Source of the DNA: Alteromonas abrolhosensis
GTDB lineage: Bacteria; Pseudomonadota; Gammaproteobacteria; Enterobacterales; Alteromonadaceae
Direction: 5' to 3'
DNA length: 64,000 nt
Assembly: GCF_001953635.1 (NCBI RefSeq)
Contig: NZ_MEJH01000003.1
Coordinates: forward strand, 1,176,648-1,240,647
Made by a program: the position numbers and the translations under genes. The notes under the pieces are model-generated. The model did no database searches. It had not been told where the DNA came from and worked only from the letters and a program-made list of their open reading frames with translations. Of this stretch, positions 8,679-16,258 are shown one piece after another (the stretch's first letter is position 1; every line of letters begins with the position of its first letter).

Positions 8679-9737
8679 GTGTCTAAAGACAATGCGAAAG
8701 CCCCACATGCTCTAGACTTAGCAGTTTTAAATGAATATTTATCTTCTGCGTGCCCGAGTATTGGGCACGTCAAAAGCGCTGAGAAATTTGCAGGTGGGCA
8801 ATCGAACCCGACGTTTAAACTTACTACGGATAACGGCGTTTATGTATTACGCCGTCAACCTCCGGGCAAATTACTGAAATCGGCTCATGCGGTAGACAGA
8901 GAGTTTCGCGTTATCAACGCGCTGCAAGGCTCAGAAGTGCCTGTGCCTAAAGTGTACCATTTATGTGAAGACCCCAGCATAATCGGTAGCATGTTCTACA
9001 TTATGGCATATGTCGAAGGTGACATTTTCTGGAATAGCGCACTGCCTGAAATAGCATCTTCTGCTACTCGCAGTGCCATGTATGATGAAATGAACCGGGT
9101 GCTTGCAGCGCTTCATAGTGTAGATATTGAAAGTGCAGGCTTACGCGATTATGGAAAGCCTGGCAGCTACTTTGAGCGTCAGCTAAGCAGGTGGACAAAA
9201 CAGTATCGTGCATCTGAACTTGAGCATATTGAAGAAATTGAAAGTCTTATTCAGTATCTTGAGGCCAACCTGCCAAAAGATGATGGACAAGTGTCGTTGG
9301 TTCATGGAGATTTTCGATTAGATAATATGATGTTTGATATGTCTGATGCTAGAAATCCTAAAGTAGTCGCGGTGCTTGATTGGGAATTATCAACGTTGGG
9401 ACATCCGTATGCGGACTTGGCTTACCAATGCATGCAGCTACGCCTTCCCTCTGATATTGCACACGCAGCTGGGTTAGGTGGTTTAGACAGAGAGCAGTTA
9501 GGCATTCCAAGCGAACAGGAATATATTAACGCGTATTGCGAGCGAAGAGGTATTGACGCCATTAGCAATTGGACGTTTTACCTCGCATTTAGTTTTTTCC
9601 GTTTAGCCGCTATTTTACAAGGTGTGGTAAAACGCGCTCACGATGGCAATGCGTCAAGCGAGAAGGCAATGCAGTTAGGTGCGATGGTGCGCCCATTGGC
9701 GCAAATTGCCAATCAAACTATACATCAAAGCGAATAA
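8679..9737 (+). CDS. APH-type phosphotransferase, ACAD10/11 kinase-domain homologue
   Basis: Protein-kinase-like fold of the aminoglycoside phosphotransferase/choline kinase type. An N-terminal nucleotide-binding region (FAGGQSNPTFKL; YVLRRQPPGKLL, with its Lys-equivalent segment) is followed by the catalytic loop LVHGDFRLDNMMFD and the metal-binding VLDWELSTLGHPYADLA. These motifs match the kinase half of ACAD10/11 and bacterial LvaA-like 4-hydroxyacyl-CoA kinases better than antibiotic-resistance enzymes. GTG at 8679 is preferred: TAAGGAG ends six bases before it, while the in-frame GTG at 8673 is too close. The gene follows the acyl-CoA dehydrogenase closely and precedes the quinone-oxidoreductase-like gene. 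Expected role: phosphorylating the 4-hydroxyl of an acyl-CoA so that the dehydrogenase-fold partner can eliminate phosphate (inference from family). Confidence 0.9.
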   Translation: MSKDNAKAPHALDLAVLNEYLSSACPSIGHVKSAEKFAGGQSNPTFKLTTDNGVYVLRRQPPGKLLKSAHAVDREFRVINALQGSEVPVPKVYHLCEDPSIIGSMFYIMAYVEGDIFWNSALPEIASSATRSAMYDEMNRVLAALHSVDIESAGLRDYGKPGSYFERQLSRWTKQYRASELEHIEEIESLIQYLEANLPKDDGQVSLVHGDFRLDNMMFDMSDARNPKVVAVLDWELSTLGHPYADLAYQCMQLRLPSDIAHAAGLGGLDREQLGIPSEQEYINAYCERRGIDAISNWTFYLAFSFFRLAAILQGVVKRAHDGNASSEKAMQLGAMVRPLAQIANQTIHQSE

Positions 9738-9812
9738 GCACCTTATAACTTATTAAATGACATGCCATGCTACGTAATAGTGTGCACGTCGAACAAAGAA
9801 ACTGGAGACAGT

Positions 9813-10787
9813 ATGAAAGCAATCGTATGCGAATCTTTTGGGCCACTTGATGAACTTCAATTTAAAGATGTTGCAGACCCGCAAGTTAAAAAAGGGCACG
9901 TAATCGTAAACGTTGAAGCTGCAGGGGTAAACTTTCCAGACGGGCTGCTGGTGCAAGGTCTGTATCAAATGCAGCCAGACTTCCCGTTTATTCCTGGTAA
10001 TGAGGTGGCAGGCACCATCTCTGAAGTAGGTGAGGGGGTAACCCACTTAAAAGAAGGGCAACGAGTTATCGCGCTGTCGAACTTAGGTGGTTACGCAGAA
10101 AAAGCACTCATCCCTGCCACGCATGTTATGCCGTTACCTGATCCTATTCATGTTAATGAGGGAGCAGCTCTGGTAACTGCGCATGCAACAGCACATCACG
10201 CGCTGAAGCAGCGCGCAAAACTACAGCCTGGCGAAACACTGGTTGTAACCGGCGCAGCGGGTGGTACTGGCTTAGCGGCAGTGCAGATAGGCAAAATCAT
10301 GGGCGCAAAAGTTATTGCAGTTTGCTCAACAGAAGAAAAACTGGCGCTTGCTAAAGAGTATGGCGCTGATGTTTTAATTAACTACAAAGAAAAAGATCTA
10401 AAAGAAACGCTGAAAGAAGTCACAGGCGGTAAAGGAGTCGATGTAGTTTATGAATGCGTTGGCGGTGACACATTCCACGCTTGTAGCCGCAGTATGGCAT
10501 GGGAAGGGCGTTTACTTGTGGTCGGCTTTGCAGGCGGTGAGATCCCGAAATTCCCGGTTAATTTAGCGCTGGTAAAAGGCTATTCAGTCATGGGCGTATT
10601 TTGGGGCTCGTTTACTCAGCACGATCCAAAAGGCTTCGCGGAAAACATGCAAGAGCTTTTAACTTGGTATGTGCAAGGTAAGGTTAAGGTGGTCGTAGAT
10701 GAAGCATTACCCTTAGAACAAGCAACGAAAGCCATGGCCAAGGTAATGAACCGGGAAGTGAAAGGCAAGATGGTGCTTGTGCCCTGA
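9813..10787 (+). CDS. NADPH:quinone oxidoreductase-like zinc-independent MDR enzyme
   Basis: Medium-chain dehydrogenase/reductase of the quinone-oxidoreductase branch (324 aa). The GroES-like N-domain (MKAIVCESFGPLDELQF, then AAGVNFPDGLLVQGLYQ) lacks zinc-ligand cysteines. The Rossmann half has VTGAAGGTGLAAVQIG, and VVGFAGGEIPKFPVNLAL is typical of this branch. The ATG at 9813 has GGAG five bases upstream; an upstream in-frame ATG at 9762 has none. It is the last gene of the catabolic operon and is closed by the terminator at 10820-10905. A role as enoyl-CoA or enone reductase in the same pathway is possible; true quinone reduction is not shown by the sequence. Confidence 0.9.
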   Translation: MKAIVCESFGPLDELQFKDVADPQVKKGHVIVNVEAAGVNFPDGLLVQGLYQMQPDFPFIPGNEVAGTISEVGEGVTHLKEGQRVIALSNLGGYAEKALIPATHVMPLPDPIHVNEGAALVTAHATAHHALKQRAKLQPGETLVVTGAAGGTGLAAVQIGKIMGAKVIAVCSTEEKLALAKEYGADVLINYKEKDLKETLKEVTGGKGVDVVYECVGGDTFHACSRSMAWEGRLLVVGFAGGEIPKFPVNLALVKGYSVMGVFWGSFTQHDPKGFAENMQELLTWYVQGKVKVVVDEALPLEQATKAMAKVMNREVKGKMVLVP

Positions 10788-10819
10788 TCCTACAGGCCTG
10801 GCAAGAAAGTAAGTTAACG

Positions 10820-10905
10820 AAAAAGCCTGAGCATTCTGAAGTGACCCCAGTAATGGAATAGTACAACTACTGGGTGTCACGTCATTCTACGGTTCAGGCT
10901 TTTTT
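10820..10905. terminator. Bidirectional terminator carrying an inserted 48-bp palindrome
   Basis: Outer stem AAAAAGCCTGA (10820-10830) pairs with TCAGGCTTTTT (10894-10904), giving T-runs on both strands between convergent genes. The loop contains a 48-bp imperfect palindrome (10837-10884) that starts TGAAGTGACCCC and ends TGTCACGTCA. It is flanked by TTC on both sides (10834-10836 and 10885-10887). Removing the palindrome and one TTC leaves an ordinary hairpin with a 12-base loop. Confidence 0.85.
10837..10884. mobile_element. IS3-end-like miniature palindrome
   Basis: Imperfect palindrome whose left end TGAAGTGACCCC is identical to the right end of the IS3-family element at 63753. Its other arm aligns with the fldA terminator hairpin at 39244-39291. 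It is flanked by a 3-bp direct repeat (TTC), the target duplication size of many IS3-family elements. It looks like a left and a right transposon end joined with nothing between. It has no coding capacity. Confidence 0.55.
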
Positions 10906-10925
10906 CGTGAGTCATTGAATATTGG

Positions 10926-11690
10926 TTATTCTGGTACTAATTCTACGTTGAATTCTCTGGTCAACACATGACATAAGTCTTTACCAATGCCTAAATTATC
11001 TACCTGATAGTCTTGATAACCCTGTTTTTGTACTGTGAGGGTGTAAAAGCCAGGACGTTCTTCCAGCATTGCAATCAAATCGTCTTCTGCACAATCCGTT
11101 TCATCAACTATAACAGTTTCAGAAAACGCTTCTTCTATTGCAGTAGCAGTAACTCCACATGCGCTTGGCATTTGTGTTGTTTGATCGGTTACTGAAAGCA
11201 AGAGGCCATCTTCTACCGTTGCTGTACAGGCCACATCACCAGCGGCGATAAGGTTGCTAATTGTTAGGGTATATTCGTCGTCAGCCGTTTGCTCGTTGAT
11301 ATCGACCTTGATTTCGGTTGGGTAGCCGAGTTCTGGGTCATATTTAACCGATAGCGACTCCGCACGGCTTTCTTCTAATGAAATAAGTTGATACAAGCTA
11401 TCAATGCTTTCCGTATACGCATCATCTAGCGGTAGGGCAATATTGCCTTCTATAATAGTTTGAGAGGTGACCTGACTACCTTCTACCAGTACTAAGCGAG
11501 GAAGTATGGTTTCTTCGGTGCAAAAACATGAAATTTGATATTCAAACTGATAATTGTCGATATTCGCGCTTTCCCACTTTGCGCGGTTGGCGTTAAGGTC
11601 GTCGAGTACATCGTTTGAATCGCTACCACCGCAGCCTAATAATAGCGTAGTAGCAGAAATCGTCGCAGCGATACGTAAAATAGTAGTCAT
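10926..11690 (-). CDS. Predicted lipoprotein, DUF6174-like
   Basis: Exported lipoprotein of 254 aa. The signal peptide ends with the lipobox LLGC (Cys at about residue 20), followed by GGSDSND. The region after it (about residues 38-60, KWESANIDNYQFEYQISCFC) resembles DUF6174 proteins, which share a Trp, a Tyr-rich strand and a Cys-x-Cys pair. The second half (from about residue 155) has paired cysteines and GFYTLTVQKQGYQDY, which looks like a small beta-sandwich of the carboxypeptidase-regulatory type. The product is acidic and probably anchored in the outer membrane, facing the periplasm. It stands alone, convergent with the catabolic operon. Function is unknown. Confidence 0.75.
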   Translation of the reverse strand: MTTILRIAATISATTLLLGCGGSDSNDVLDDLNANRAKWESANIDNYQFEYQISCFCTEETILPRLVLVEGSQVTSQTIIEGNIALPLDDAYTESIDSLYQLISLEESRAESLSVKYDPELGYPTEIKVDINEQTADDEYTLTISNLIAAGDVACTATVEDGLLLSVTDQTTQMPSACGVTATAIEEAFSETVIVDETDCAEDDLIAMLEERPGFYTLTVQKQGYQDYQVDNLGIGKDLCHVLTREFNVELVPE

Positions 11691-11873
11691 AACATTCCTT
11701 GTTTTTTATTTTTCATGATTAGCCACGATAATAGAGCTCGCAGCAATTTTGTGACAATTAGAAAATAAAAAAGCGGCTTTGAATTTCACGTAATACAAAA
11801 CCGCTCTGCAATTTATACTAATACAATTGTTGTTAAAGTAAACAGTGTTACTTGGGAACGTTTTGGCGCTGAG

Positions 11874-13289
11874 TTATTCCATAAGCCACATTCGTGCACT
11901 TCTTCCTGGTACATAGAACTTGTGCCATTGAGTTGTAATATATTGCACATCATTACTTAAGGTATCGCGGTAATTTCTATACCACCACAAATTGTCCGTA
12001 GATGTATCTACCCAAATATCTTGGCCGTCTGCGCATTTATTAATACCCACGACGCCTTGGTGGTCACGCTTGAAGAAAATAACGCAGTCATTATGACTTA
12101 CAACTTGCATGCCACTGCCCTGAACTCCGTTATGGAATTTAACCATACCCTTGATGTCATCACGCTTGTACAAATCTACCCAACGATTATCACCACTTTC
12201 ATTGTTATCTGAGTACAGCAATGGAACACCACCGTCACGCCCTAGTACATAGGCATTTGCCAAATGTTCGTCAGTAGGGTCAAGTAACTGGTAGCGGAAG
12301 CCGTCGTTTAGCGGGATGTCGTGGGTAATACTAAATATGATGGCCTTGTCGCCTGATAAAGCCTGACCGTACGCACCTGGGTCAACTAAGGCATTCATCG
12401 AACCACCGAAGCTAAATGCACTGCGTATTTGCGCGAAAAGCGGGAAGTCGTAGGCCGAGTGACCTGTTGCTGATAAATAAGGTGCAAGGAAGTTATCATA
12501 CTCACTAGAGCCTGCACCGCCCGTGGTAATTATTTCTCCGAAAACATGCACGCCGTTTTTTATATTGCTGTCGAACACTGCGTTGATATGATAGTTGGTC
12601 ATGTGCTTTGCAGCATCGACGCGAAAACCGGTTACACCCATGTCTTTTAACGCCTGAAGATACGCTTTTTGCTGGGCTACTACCCAATTATTGGGGTCTA
12701 GGTCGGGCAAGCCAGGATCTGGCGCGGCGCCGCATAATCTATTGTACTGAACATCGCCCACGTCGCTGTAGTTACTGATGCACTTAGGGCCACCTTGATC
12801 ATACGTACCGTGGAAGTCACCACCGCCAAAAAGGCCGCTACTTACATCACCAAATAATGTGATGCCATTGTAGTATCCCTGATTTGATGAGTATTGCTGT
12901 AGTACTTCACTTCCGGGGTAGTTTAAGTCTGAACGTTTCCATGCTTCGTTCGCCATATGATTAAAGACAATATCCGCATAGGTCTCTACACCTTTGGCAT
13001 TTAATGCATTAACCATCGCTTGAAAGTCAGCAGTGTCACCAAGTGGGTTATCAATAACTCGATAGTCCTGTGGTTGATATCGCGCCCACCACTGATCACC
13101 TGTCGATTTATAAGCAGGCGAAACAAGTACTTTGGTGTAACCAAGATCCGCAATTTCCTGGGCTTTTGCGGCTACGTCGTCGTAGGTCCAGTTAAATGCG
13201 TGTAGTATAACGTCGGCATAGCTTTGATAACTTAATGTACTCAGTGCTGCGCCTATTAAAACGCCTGCCGCATGTTTCTTCATCTTCAT
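11874..13289 (-). CDS. Secreted alpha-amylase (GH13)
   Basis: Endo-acting alpha-1,4-glucanase of glycoside hydrolase family 13, exported through a Sec signal peptide (residues 1-25, ending SYQSYA). The conserved regions are present in order: DIVFNH; GFRVDAAKH with nucleophile Asp225; VFGEIIT with acid/base Glu252; SITHDIPLND with Asp324. The ATG at 13289 has AGGA seven bases upstream and starts exactly at a good signal peptide (MKMKKHAAG). The frame continues 15 codons upstream without support. At 471 aa it has only the catalytic domain and domain C, with no starch-binding module. It likely degrades external starch or glycogen-like polymer. The small CBM48 protein at 45417 is the only other glycogen-related gene in the window. 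Confidence 0.93.
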   Translation of the reverse strand: MKMKKHAAGVLIGAALSTLSYQSYADVILHAFNWTYDDVAAKAQEIADLGYTKVLVSPAYKSTGDQWWARYQPQDYRVIDNPLGDTADFQAMVNALNAKGVETYADIVFNHMANEAWKRSDLNYPGSEVLQQYSSNQGYYNGITLFGDVSSGLFGGGDFHGTYDQGGPKCISNYSDVGDVQYNRLCGAAPDPGLPDLDPNNWVVAQQKAYLQALKDMGVTGFRVDAAKHMTNYHINAVFDSNIKNGVHVFGEIITTGGAGSSEYDNFLAPYLSATGHSAYDFPLFAQIRSAFSFGGSMNALVDPGAYGQALSGDKAIIFSITHDIPLNDGFRYQLLDPTDEHLANAYVLGRDGGVPLLYSDNNESGDNRWVDLYKRDDIKGMVKFHNGVQGSGMQVVSHNDCVIFFKRDHQGVVGINKCADGQDIWVDTSTDNLWWYRNYRDTLSNDVQYITTQWHKFYVPGRSARMWLME

Positions 13290-13464
13290 AGTGTGTCCTA
13301 TTTTATGTGGGAGCGAGATAAAAGATGAAAGCAATGCTTACATTTTGCTTACAAATAATAAACATCATGCATACGTATTCAATTCACCTTTAATTTTAAA
13401 TTAAAGTAAAGGTGGCCAGTTAAAATGCGCAGGGAAGGGAGTAACGTTAGCTATTGCTACTGGG

Positions 13465-14106
13465 TTAGCGGCTCTTAGTTGCGCAGCACTGTTTGAATTT
13501 TTTGTTGCTACCGCAAACACAAGGTAGGTTTCTCCCGTATTTAATTTTGCCGCAGTCGTCGTGTAATACGCCGTCGTGATAACGCCACTTACCGTCTTCA
13601 ACACTAAAATTCGACGTTTCGTGAAGCTGATACATACTTTTATTTTCAAAATAGTAAGCAGTGAATTCAACAGTGGCTTTATTGGGCTTAGAGATGGGCT
13701 TGGAGATGGACTTTAAATTAGTCTTAGAGATTGGCTCGGCGTTGGTTTGCGCTTCGACTTTAGCGTCAGCATGTACAGTACTGTTTATCGAACTATCTTC
13801 TGTACTACTGACCGAGTTACATACCAAGCTATCTACGGAGTTATCTACGGAGCTAGACGCTAGAGTGGGGTGTACTTTAAGCGCGAACCATGTCGCACCT
13901 TGTGCGCTTTGCACCAAATCCTCTACAGAGAGACCCTGCTGCTTTTCTTTGGTGTAGGTTTCAAGAATATATTGATAATGCGCTGTAGCGTAGGCTGAAA
14001 ACCGGGAGCGCATAAGTTGCTCTGCAGAACTAGGGTGTTTATCACCCTTAATAAAAGGCTCGCAGCATTCGTCGAAGGATTTTGATGAGCAACAGTAACA
14101 GCGCAT
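13465..14106 (-). CDS. YchJ-family SEC-C protein with low-complexity insertion
   Basis: UPF0225/YchJ family. It has SEC-C-like metal-binding motifs at both ends: CYCCSSKSFDECC at residues 3-15 and CVCGSNKKFKQCC near the C-terminus. The core (AEQLMRSRFSAYATAHYQYI; VEFTAYYF) is the NTF2-like YchJ domain. The protein is 213 aa against about 150 in E. coli. The extra length is a Ser/Asn/Lys-rich insertion at about residues 81-145 (ISKPISKPNK) that interrupts the core between two strands. Its DNA contains 12-bp tandem near-repeats at 13684-13707 and 13829-13852, pointing to expansion by slippage. The function of the family is unknown; zinc binding is expected. Confidence 0.88.
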   Translation of the reverse strand: MRCYCCSSKSFDECCEPFIKGDKHPSSAEQLMRSRFSAYATAHYQYILETYTKEKQQGLSVEDLVQSAQGATWFALKVHPTLASSSVDNSVDSLVCNSVSSTEDSSINSTVHADAKVEAQTNAEPISKTNLKSISKPISKPNKATVEFTAYYFENKSMYQLHETSNFSVEDGKWRYHDGVLHDDCGKIKYGRNLPCVCGSNKKFKQCCATKSR

Positions 14107-14343
14107 AAGACAACTCGCAGTTTAAGAGTAAAACAAAGCGCTACAGTATAAGTATAAGTTGCGTGAGCCCCAACTTTTTTAAACGTAAATGTTGCCGATA
14201 TTCAATGAGTCCGTGGTGGTTGATGCCAAAGGGTACATGTCAGAGATTCCACGCCAAAGAGTTGTATGAAAATAAATATTTAGGCTTTGTTTACGCACCG
14301 CTACTCAGGCAAACGTAAAATGTAAGCATAAACAGGCTTTGTA

Positions 14344-14754
14344 TTACCAAGGACCTAATGCTACGTTTTGTTCGTCATTAATGCTGTTAACACGTACATT
14401 CACCAGGCTGACAGAGTAAAGCTCACACAGCTTTCTGATCATTTCACTATCGGTTGGTTGAAGGTCTAAATCAATGTTTTCCACATACAGTGTTTTACAC
14501 TGGCCACCTGTAATCAGCTTACTGATCCATTCAGGCATTTTTTCTTTTTCAGGTTTCTGAATACGGATAGCGTGATCTACAGATTTAGAAAACGACACCG
14601 TATTTGAAAGCAGATAATTCCAACCTTTGTCGTTATTTCCTTTTCCATTACCTTGTTTTTCGCTAGGGAACCCTTCTATCGGCAAAGGTAGTTGAACAAC
14701 ATTTGAAACCGAAGCGCGTAAAGCATTGAATCGTGAAACTGAAGATGTGTTCAT
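14344..14754 (-). CDS. sulA: SulA-like SOS cell-division inhibitor
   Basis: Small cytoplasmic protein (136 aa) resembling SulA, which blocks FtsZ assembly during the SOS response. The conserved C-terminal part reads WISKLITGGQCKTLYVENID, then IRKLCELYSVSLVNVRV, in line with the RecA-like fold of the SulA/ImuA group. The N-terminal 60 residues are variable and Gly/Asn-rich. The ribosome site AAAGGG precedes the ATG at 14754. Two overlapping LexA-type operators lie 70-105 bp upstream (14825-14857). No imuB or dnaE2 is nearby, so it is more likely a division inhibitor than an ImuA mutasome part. Sequence similarity alone is moderate; the operators make the assignment much stronger. Confidence 0.78.
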   Translation of the reverse strand: MNTSSVSRFNALRASVSNVVQLPLPIEGFPSEKQGNGKGNNDKGWNYLLSNTVSFSKSVDHAIRIQKPEKEKMPEWISKLITGGQCKTLYVENIDLDLQPTDSEMIRKLCELYSVSLVNVRVNSINDEQNVALGPW

Positions 14755-14824
14755 AGTAAAACCCTTTATGCATTTGCCCTTAAGTTCATAAATCGAACTT
14801 CAGGAATATTGTTATTAATTGATA

Positions 14825-14857
14825 CTGGTTGCTTATACAGTGTGTATGTGTATACAG
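14825..14857. promoter_or_regulatory. Tandem LexA (SOS) operators of sulA
   Basis: Site 1 is CTG-N10-CAG at 14825-14840, a full match to the gammaproteobacterial LexA core. Site 2 at 14842-14857 reads GTG-N10-CAG on the plus strand. On the sulA strand it lies in TACTGTATACACATACAC, with one mismatch in the core. The two sites are one base apart, so cooperative repression is plausible. They lie directly upstream of the sulA-like gene on the minus strand. Confidence 0.85.
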
Positions 14858-15049
14858 TATTCATAAAAGAGGGATTTGGCAAGTATTTAGTTGTACTTTT
14901 TTCACACAAATTGGTGCTTTGTCAGTAACTATATAAAAGATAATGGTTTTTTTGTGCTATCGAATTCTGAAGGAAGTATTCATACTCCGATTAAGGTAAG
15001 ATGCGCGCGAATTTTACATAGAAAACTACTGTATAAAGCTGGAGGAGCG

Positions 15050-15481
15050 TTGAGCGCATTAATACATTTAGGCTACTTGGGGATGTTCTTATCGGCATTT
15101 TTGGCTGCCACTATATTGCCTTTTAGTTCTGAAATTGTGCTTAGTGCTTTATACAGTAGTGGGTTGAGCTGGGTGTTGTTGCTTGTTGTTGCTTCGTTAG
15201 GAAATGTACTCGGCTCGGTGGTTAATTATGCATTGGGCTTCAAGTTCGGAAAAGAAATTGCGACCGATAAGTTAAAAGTGAGCGAAGCAGCGTTTAACCG
15301 TGCAAGCTACACCTTTACAAAGTGGGGGAAGTGGAGCTTGTTTTTATGCTGGGTACCTATTATTGGCGACCCTATTACTTTAGTAGCAGGTGTACTTAGA
15401 AGCCCGTTTTGGTTTTTTATTCTCGCGGTAACGCTTAGCAAAACAGCGCGTTATGCTGCGCTGCTTTACGTGCTTGTTTAA
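15050..15481 (+). CDS. YqaA-family (DedA-related) membrane protein
   Basis: Inner-membrane protein of the YqaA/DedA (SNARE-associated, VTT) group, 143 aa, the usual length for YqaA. It opens with HLGYLGMFLSAFLAATILPF, followed by SSEIVLSALYSSG. A later VVNYALGFKFGK and a WVPIIGDPITLVAGVLR motif are characteristic; the re-entrant-loop Pro/Asp residues are present. I place the start at the TTG at 15050, directly after GGAGGAG (15041-15047), because this gives the family N-terminus. The frame runs open upstream to 14891, but that extension has no ribosome site, overlaps the sulA promoter side and does not resemble the family. The substrate is unknown; lipid transport has been proposed for relatives. 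Confidence 0.85.
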   Translation: MSALIHLGYLGMFLSAFLAATILPFSSEIVLSALYSSGLSWVLLLVVASLGNVLGSVVNYALGFKFGKEIATDKLKVSEAAFNRASYTFTKWGKWSLFLCWVPIIGDPITLVAGVLRSPFWFFILAVTLSKTARYAALLYVLV

Positions 15482-15533
15482 AAGGTTTTCGACTTTAGTT
15501 TTCTCACGCCACTGCGTTTTTGTCTCTCGACTT

Positions 15534-16163
15534 CTATTGGCTTTTCTTCTGATACGTCACATACCACTGCTTCATTCTTGGGCTCATTAATATCAGTCCA
15601 ATCATCCAATACCAAACGGGCTCTTGCCAAAACGTCTTCTGCGACCAGCTGAAATGAAGTAGTGCAAGGGGCAGGATCAGGTAAATGCTGTTATGAAGCT
15701 TCTGCCACTTTCTTCCCATTTTGCGCTGGATACGCTTAAACGACGTAGCAGTGAGAGCAAAAAGAAGAAGTAACGCTGCCATGCCAACAATGATGTATGG
15801 CCTGCTTACTATCTCGCTAGCCACTAGTGCCATATCAAGCTGGAGTTCAAACACAATGTAAGTGAGCAGGTGTGCAAAGGCGTACACAAAGGTGTATACG
15901 CCAATCATACGTCTGAATTGCATCGGTTCTGGGCTTGGTAGCCATTTAGCAAGTGGGCTTAGAGTAAGTGTTAATAAAAGAAAGTGAATTGCCCAGGTTC
16001 CAGTCTCATTGATGAGCGTGTTTACGGGGTCTGGACTAAGCTGATCGGTTACCCCTGCAAAAAACAACCAGGCGATATAGCCTAATGCGAAAAGGTGAAT
16101 AAGACCTTTTAGGCTGCGGCGTTGCCAAACAGAGAGTCGAAATGGTTTTTTTCTTAACGGCAT
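15534..16163 (-). CDS. msrQ: MsrPQ system haem-binding membrane subunit
   Basis: MsrQ (YedZ) is a b-type haem membrane protein that passes electrons from the quinone pool or a flavin reductase to periplasmic MsrP, which repairs oxidised methionine. The 209-residue protein has about six membrane helices. It shows the family blocks TWAIHFLLLTLTLSPL, MIGVYTFVYAFAHLLTYIVF and WQKLHNSIYLILPLALLHF, which contain the haem-ligand histidines. It ends in a short basic cytoplasmic tail. It lies 95 bp downstream of msrP on the same strand, the standard operon order. Confidence 0.95.
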   Translation of the reverse strand: MPLRKKPFRLSVWQRRSLKGLIHLFALGYIAWLFFAGVTDQLSPDPVNTLINETGTWAIHFLLLTLTLSPLAKWLPSPEPMQFRRMIGVYTFVYAFAHLLTYIVFELQLDMALVASEIVSRPYIIVGMAALLLLFALTATSFKRIQRKMGRKWQKLHNSIYLILPLALLHFSWSQKTFWQEPVWYWMIGLILMSPRMKQWYVTYQKKSQ

Positions 16164-16258
16164 TAAATGAACAACTTAATAATAATGTTTAAAAACTCTA
16201 GTTAAGTGATATTGATATGAATGACTAGCTATTTGGTTGTGGCCTCATAAAGCTACAA

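Noticed and set aside
8679..9737. Aminoglycoside resistance phosphotransferase
   Set aside because: The fold is shared, but the motifs (HGDFRLDN, DWELSTLGHPYADLA) and the operon match acyl-CoA-linked kinases, not resistance enzymes.
13684..13852. Direct repeats considered as a CRISPR or regulatory array
   Set aside because: They are short 12-bp tandem near-repeats inside the ychJ coding frame, explained by low-complexity protein expansion.
14891..15049. N-terminal extension of the YqaA gene
   Set aside because: The frame is open, but there is no ribosome site at its start and the residues do not resemble the family. GGAGGAG before the TTG at 15050 marks the likely start.
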